From: Microbacterium sp. TNHR37B | GTDB taxonomy: Bacteria > Actinomycetota > Actinomycetes > Actinomycetales > Microbacteriaceae | NCBI RefSeq assembly: GCF_001620065.1 | Contig: NZ_LQGV01000001.1 | Location: 62,001 to 126,000 of the forward strand | Direction: 5' to 3' | Length of the DNA: 64,000 bases | Part shown: piece by piece, positions 60,297-64,000 of the stretch | Position numbering within the stretch: the stretch's first letter is position 1 | Layout of the letters: each line of letters starts with the position of its first letter | Made by a program: the position numbers and the translations under genes | Notes under the pieces: model-generated | Databases searched by the model: none | Seen by the model: only the letters and a program-made list of their open reading frames with translations | Told to the model about the DNA's origin: nothing

Positions 60297-61593
60297 CGCC
60301 GTCCGCGCGACGCTCGGTCTCCGCTTCGCCGAGCCGGTCGACGGCGCTCGGCGCTTCGCGGCCCCGGTCGCCGTGGAAGGTATCGAGCGCATCGCGGGCG
60401 GCGGATTCGGGCCGGCGGCGTGGCAGATGCCGCACCCCGATTTCACGTTCGGTGACGACTGTCTGACACTCAACGTCTGGGCGCCCGCAGACGCCGAGAG
60501 GCTCCCGGTCCTCGTGTGGATCCACGGCGGCGGGTACATCGGCGGCACGGCGGCCCAGCCCGAACTCGATGCCGGTGAGCTCGCCCTGGCACTCGGAGCG
60601 GTGATCGTGGCCGTCCAGTACCGCCTGGGGGTGTGGGGCTTTCTCGACATGCGCGCGGAGGCGCCGGGAGCAGTGGCCAACGCCGGTCTGCTCGACGTGC
60701 TGACGGCACTGGACTGGGTGCGGCGTCACATCGAGGAGTTCGGAGGAGACCCCGAGCGCATCACCATCGACGGAGCCTCGGCGGGCGCGGGCATCGTCGG
60801 AGCGTTGCTCGCTTCTCCCGTGGCGCGCGGGCGAGTGCGGGGGGCGATCCTGCAGAGCGCGCCCTTGGCGACCGTCCAGACGGAAGAGGCGTCAGCCGCC
60901 GACGCACGCCGGTTCACCGAGATCCTGGGGCAGGATCCGTCGTCGGCGTCCGTCGAGGCATTGCTGGAGGCGCAGCACCAGTTGACTCTCGAGGTCGCCC
61001 GCCAGCGCCCGGGGACGCTCGCGTGTTCGCCCGTCATCGACGGCCGTTTCCTCCACGGCTCACCCGTGGACACGCTCGCGGCAGGGCTCGGGGAAGCCGT
61101 TCCCGTGCTCGGAATGTGGAACAGCGACGAGGGGACCGCGTTTCGCGATGACCCCGTCGTCCGCACCGATGCGGCGGCACTCCAGGCGCTCCTGGCCGTG
61201 ACCGCCGAGGACCTGCGGCGGCGAGAACCGGGCTGGCCGGACGATCCGAGCCGGATGCGGGTGGCCACGGAGGCGTACTTCGCGGCGCCGCTTCGTCGGG
61301 CACTCGCCGGGCACGCACGGGTCGCTCCGTCGTGGATGGCGCGGTTCGATCACCGCACCGAGGTGCTCGACCGGCTTGGCCTGGGCGCGTCGCACAGCGC
61401 GGAGGGGCCCTTCCTCTTCGGCAACCGCGATCGAGCCGCGTGGGCATTCATCGCGCCCGATGGTCCGACAGACGATGATCTTCGCATCCATGACGAGATG
61501 CAATCGATCTGGTCGCGGTTCGTGCGCGGCGGTGCCGCCCCGTGGGCCCCCATAGCGATCGAGGGGAGGCCTGTGGAGCGCGTCATCCGCTGA
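60283..61593 (+). CDS. carboxylesterase type B, short
   Basis: 436 residues from the GTG at 60283; the longer open frame upstream is only a shadow inside the epimerase gene. Oxyanion-hole motif LVWIHGGGYIGG; nucleophile elbow GASAGAG in place of the usual GESAGG; WNSDEGTAF acid region; late His in GLGASHSAEGPF. Cytoplasmic, last gene of the operator-4 operon. It may remove acyl groups from imported glycan fragments (inference). Confidence 0.88.
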   Translation: MRESDAVRATLGLRFAEPVDGARRFAAPVAVEGIERIAGGGFGPAAWQMPHPDFTFGDDCLTLNVWAPADAERLPVLVWIHGGGYIGGTAAQPELDAGELALALGAVIVAVQYRLGVWGFLDMRAEAPGAVANAGLLDVLTALDWVRRHIEEFGGDPERITIDGASAGAGIVGALLASPVARGRVRGAILQSAPLATVQTEEASAADARRFTEILGQDPSSASVEALLEAQHQLTLEVARQRPGTLACSPVIDGRFLHGSPVDTLAAGLGEAVPVLGMWNSDEGTAFRDDPVVRTDAAALQALLAVTAEDLRRREPGWPDDPSRMRVATEAYFAAPLRRALAGHARVAPSWMARFDHRTEVLDRLGLGASHSAEGPFLFGNRDRAAWAFIAPDGPTDDDLRIHDEMQSIWSRFVRGGAAPWAPIAIEGRPVERVIR

Positions 61594-61659
61594 TCCCGGT
61601 CGCCGGTCGTCCCGGCGGCATGTACCCGTTCGCCCCCATCGACCCTTCAGGAGTCTCCT

Positions 61660-63267
61660 GTGTACACCAGCCCTTTTCCGGACATCGAGATCCCCGACAC
61701 GACCGTCTTCACCTACCTCTTCGGCTCGCTGTCGCCCCACGACGCGGCGCGCACGGCGTTCATCGATCCGGCCGACGGTGCGGAGACAACCTACGCGCAA
61801 CTCAAGACTCGTATCGAGCTCTTCGCGGGGGCGCTCGCTCGGCGTGGTGTCGGTCCCGGCGCGACGATCGCTCTCCTCTGCCCCAACGTGCCGGCCTTCG
61901 CGGTCGCCTTCCACGGCGCTCTCCGCGCCGGCGCGACGGTGACCACCGTGAACTCCCTCTCGACAGCGGCTGACATCGAGAAGCAGCTGCGCGACGCCGA
62001 CGCCACGTGGCTCATCACGGTCTCGCAGCTCCTGGACAACGCCGCGGTGGCCACGCGGGCGGTCGGAATCCCGAATGAACGTCTGATCGTGCTCGATGGC
62101 GCACCGGGGCACCCCGATCTGGCTGGTCTCCTCGCCGAGAGCCACCCCGCGCCCTCGGTGCAGATCGATCCGGCCTCTCACATCGCCGTGCTGCCGTACT
62201 CGTCCGGAACGACGGGGACACCGAAGGGGGTGATGCTCACGCATCGCAATCTCGTCGCCAACGTCGAGCAGTGCCGTCCGATCGTGAGCCTCACAGCAGA
62301 AGACCGCGTGCTCGCTGTCCTGCCCTTCTTCCACATCTACGGCATGACCATGCTGCTCAATCTCGCGCTGCGTCGTCGTGCGGCTCTCGTCACGATGCCG
62401 CGCTTCGTGTTGTCCGACTTTCTCGCCAACATCGAACGCCATCGGTGCACGTTCATCTTCATCGCGCCGCCGATCGCGGTGGCACTGGCCAAGCATCCGT
62501 CCGTCGACGATCACGACATGTCATCCGTGCACACGCTGTTCTCCGGTGCGGCGCCGCTGGACGGAGATACGGCCGAGACGGTGGGGCGCCGGCTCGGAGC
62601 GCGGATGCTGCAGGGATACGGGATGAGCGAGCTCAGTCCCGTCTCACACGCCATGCCTCACCAGCGGCACGACATCCCCGTCAGTTCTGTCGGAGTGATG
62701 CTCCCCAACCAGCAGTGCAAGCTCGTCGACGTGGAGACCGGCGAGGAGATCACAGAGATCGGAGAGGCCGGTCAGACACCGCCCGGCGAGCTCTGGGTCA
62801 AGGGTCCGAATGTGATGCTCGGGTATCTGAACCGTCCCGATGCGACGGCAGAGACCCTCGACGGCGAGGGCTTCCTTCACACCGGCGACGTGGCGACCTA
62901 CCACGAGGGTGGGTGGTTCACGATCGTGGACAGGGTGAAGGAGCTCATCAAGTACAAGGGGTACCAGATCGCGCCGGCTGAGCTGGAAGCACTCCTGCTC
63001 TCCCATCCCGACATCGCCGATGCAGCCGTGATCGGCGTCCTCGACGACGAGCGGCAGGAGGTGCCGAAGGCCTTCGTCGTCAGGGCCGGGGGTGCGGGGT
63101 TGAGCGAGGCCGACGTGACGGCGTTCGTCGACGAACGCGTGGCGCCCTACAAGAAGATCCGGCGGGTCGAGTTCGTGGACGCCATCCCGAAGTCCGCGTC
63201 CGGAAAGATCCTGCGGAGGGAGCTGCGTCAGGGCGAGACGCACGTGGGGACGCCCGGCCCTCGATGA
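61660..63267 (+). CDS. acyl-CoA synthetase / 4-coumarate:CoA ligase-like AMP-forming enzyme
   Basis: 535 residues, GTG start with CAGGAG upstream. P-loop YSSGTTGTPKGVMLTHRN, adenylation motifs YGMSE and HTGDVATYHEGG, hinge and IKYKGYQIAPAELE, and C-terminal catalytic Lys in PKSASGKILRREL. It activates a carboxylic acid (aryl or fatty) to acyl-CoA through acyl-AMP. It lies 66 bases after the esterase; whether it belongs to the LacI regulon is unclear. Confidence 0.92.
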   Translation: MYTSPFPDIEIPDTTVFTYLFGSLSPHDAARTAFIDPADGAETTYAQLKTRIELFAGALARRGVGPGATIALLCPNVPAFAVAFHGALRAGATVTTVNSLSTAADIEKQLRDADATWLITVSQLLDNAAVATRAVGIPNERLIVLDGAPGHPDLAGLLAESHPAPSVQIDPASHIAVLPYSSGTTGTPKGVMLTHRNLVANVEQCRPIVSLTAEDRVLAVLPFFHIYGMTMLLNLALRRRAALVTMPRFVLSDFLANIERHRCTFIFIAPPIAVALAKHPSVDDHDMSSVHTLFSGAAPLDGDTAETVGRRLGARMLQGYGMSELSPVSHAMPHQRHDIPVSSVGVMLPNQQCKLVDVETGEEITEIGEAGQTPPGELWVKGPNVMLGYLNRPDATAETLDGEGFLHTGDVATYHEGGWFTIVDRVKELIKYKGYQIAPAELEALLLSHPDIADAAVIGVLDDERQEVPKAFVVRAGGAGLSEADVTAFVDERVAPYKKIRRVEFVDAIPKSASGKILRRELRQGETHVGTPGPR

Positions 63268-63353
63268 CGACGGCGAGCCGGTGACGGGGCGACCTGATCG
63301 CTAGGCTGGCGGAGCGGGCGGCCGCGGGTGACGCCCAGACCGGACGGAGAACC

Positions 63354-63761
63354 ATGACGAGATACGCCGACGGAGAACGGATCGGGCGGCGGAGCCTCCG
63401 CTGGGATGCCGTGTACTGCGTCGTGCTGGGAGCGGCCGTGCTGGTGGCAGCGCCGTGGGTGGGCTCGGGCGTGGCGCTTCCCGTCCCGGTGATCGCCGGC
63501 GTCGGAGCCGCCGTGATCGTCTGGGCCGGGCTCGTCGTCGGGCTGCTCCGGCGGCTCCCGCTGCGGATGGCGTTGCGCATCGTGATGGTGGCGAACGTGG
63601 TCGCCGCGGTCGCCGTCGCCTCGGTGTCGGTTGCCGCCGCGACAGGGTTCACGATCCTCGTGGTCCTCGCTGTCGCGGTCGAGGTGGCTCTGTTCGCCGC
63701 GAGTCAGGCGGCGGCCCTCCGCCTCCTGCGGCTGGCACCCGCGGGTGTCGCGTCGCGATGA
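63354..63761 (+). CDS. small membrane protein, four predicted helices
   Basis: 135 residues from the ATG at 63354 (GGACGGAGA upstream). Hydrophobic segments near 20-38, 43-63, 72-92 and 97-120. No recognised family motif. The stop overlaps the next start (ATGA), so it is coupled to another membrane protein. Confidence 0.7.
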   Translation: MTRYADGERIGRRSLRWDAVYCVVLGAAVLVAAPWVGSGVALPVPVIAGVGAAVIVWAGLVVGLLRRLPLRMALRIVMVANVVAAVAVASVSVAAATGFTILVVLAVAVEVALFAASQAAALRLLRLAPAGVASR

Positions 63762-64000
63762 GCGCCGCCGACGCGGGGGAGAGCGAGTCTCGGGCGCACC
63801 GCGCGTCCGTCCTCAAAGAGCGCATCTACGTCTCTTTCACGACGCTGGCCGTCGTCATCGCACTCCGGGCCCATGACGACCATCCCTCGGCCAGTGTGGC
63901 CCTGGGCACCCTCGCTGTGACGGTGATCGCCACGGTCGTCGCCGTCTACGTCGCCGATGTGCTCAGCCATATGGTCGTCCACGAGGGCCTGCCGCACTCC
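63758..64000 (+). CDS. membrane protein, 3' end outside window
   Basis: 81 residues visible, ATG at 63758 overlapping the previous stop. A short charged N-terminus (SRAHRASVLKERIYVSFTTL) is followed by membrane segments near 25-38 and 44-70, and a His-containing VLSHMVVHEG stretch at the edge. No family assignment is possible from the fragment. Confidence 0.65.
   Translation, partial: MSAADAGESESRAHRASVLKERIYVSFTTLAVVIALRAHDDHPSASVALGTLAVTVIATVVAVYVADVLSHMVVHEGLPHS

Noticed and set aside
1..64000. tRNA/rRNA genes, CRISPR arrays, insertion sequences or prophage
   Set aside because: No tRNA-like cloverleaf, no regularly spaced repeats, no transposase, integrase or phage genes were seen on either strand.

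Overview
The window is high-GC, gene-dense DNA with frequent GTG starts, ATGA/GTGA start-stop overlaps, a DtxR-type iron box and several probable leaderless transcripts. Together these point to an actinobacterium. The gene content suggests Microbacteriaceae, probably Microbacterium or a close relative; this is an inference from gene families, since the window has no rRNA. I saw no insertion sequence, prophage gene, CRISPR array or tRNA, and no gene-free stretch longer than 300 bases.

Layout. 1-6.5 kb: a PAP2 phosphatase cut by the window edge, a large membrane protein, and two PLP-dependent aminotransferases around an XRE-cupin regulator. 6.5-9.6 kb: a leftward sulfane-sulfur operon (twin Cys-rich miniproteins, a CoA-disulfide reductase-rhodanese fusion, a CsoR-family sensor lacking the copper-ligand His, an Imm-5-like protein) behind two CsoR-type operators. 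9.6-13.8 kb: a two-component system divergent from an ABC/FtsX exporter. 13.9-19.7 kb: two reductases and an iron-siderophore uptake operon under a DtxR box. 19.8-30.3 kb: many small regulator/target pairs (AraC, TetR, XRE-DUF2975, GntR, GNAT, methyltransferase), plus leuA behind a 15-residue leader peptide with three consecutive Leu codons.

30.4-34.1 kb: a five-gene operon with tightly overlapping reading frames, encoding a small secreted two-cysteine peptide, a lipoprotein, a membrane adaptor with a peptidoglycan-binding-like segment, an ABC ATPase and an FtsX-like permease. It looks like an uncharacterised secreted-peptide (bacteriocin-like) system. 34.1-42.3 kb: a serine hydrolase, an unknown protein, MarR plus MFS transporter plus GH78 alpha-L-rhamnosidase plus XRE regulator, and a carboxylesterase.

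42.4-61.6 kb: a large carbohydrate locus controlled by a LacI-family regulator (55.7 kb). The 12-bp palindrome GACAACGTTGTC sits in front of all its transcription units (42456, 45829, 54649, 56776). It encodes a sugar ABC importer without ATPase, a secreted beta-helix protein, GH38 alpha-mannosidase, GH2 beta-mannosidase, a Gfo/Idh/MocA oxidoreductase, a class I (LsrF/DhnA-type) aldolase, a PfkB kinase, an APH-fold kinase, an enolase paralogue whose catalytic His is Ala, an AGE-family epimerase and a carboxylesterase. I read this as uptake and intracellular breakdown of a mannose-containing glycan, feeding a sugar-phosphate route that is not one of the textbook ones. The window closes with an acyl-CoA synthetase and two small membrane proteins, the last cut by the edge.
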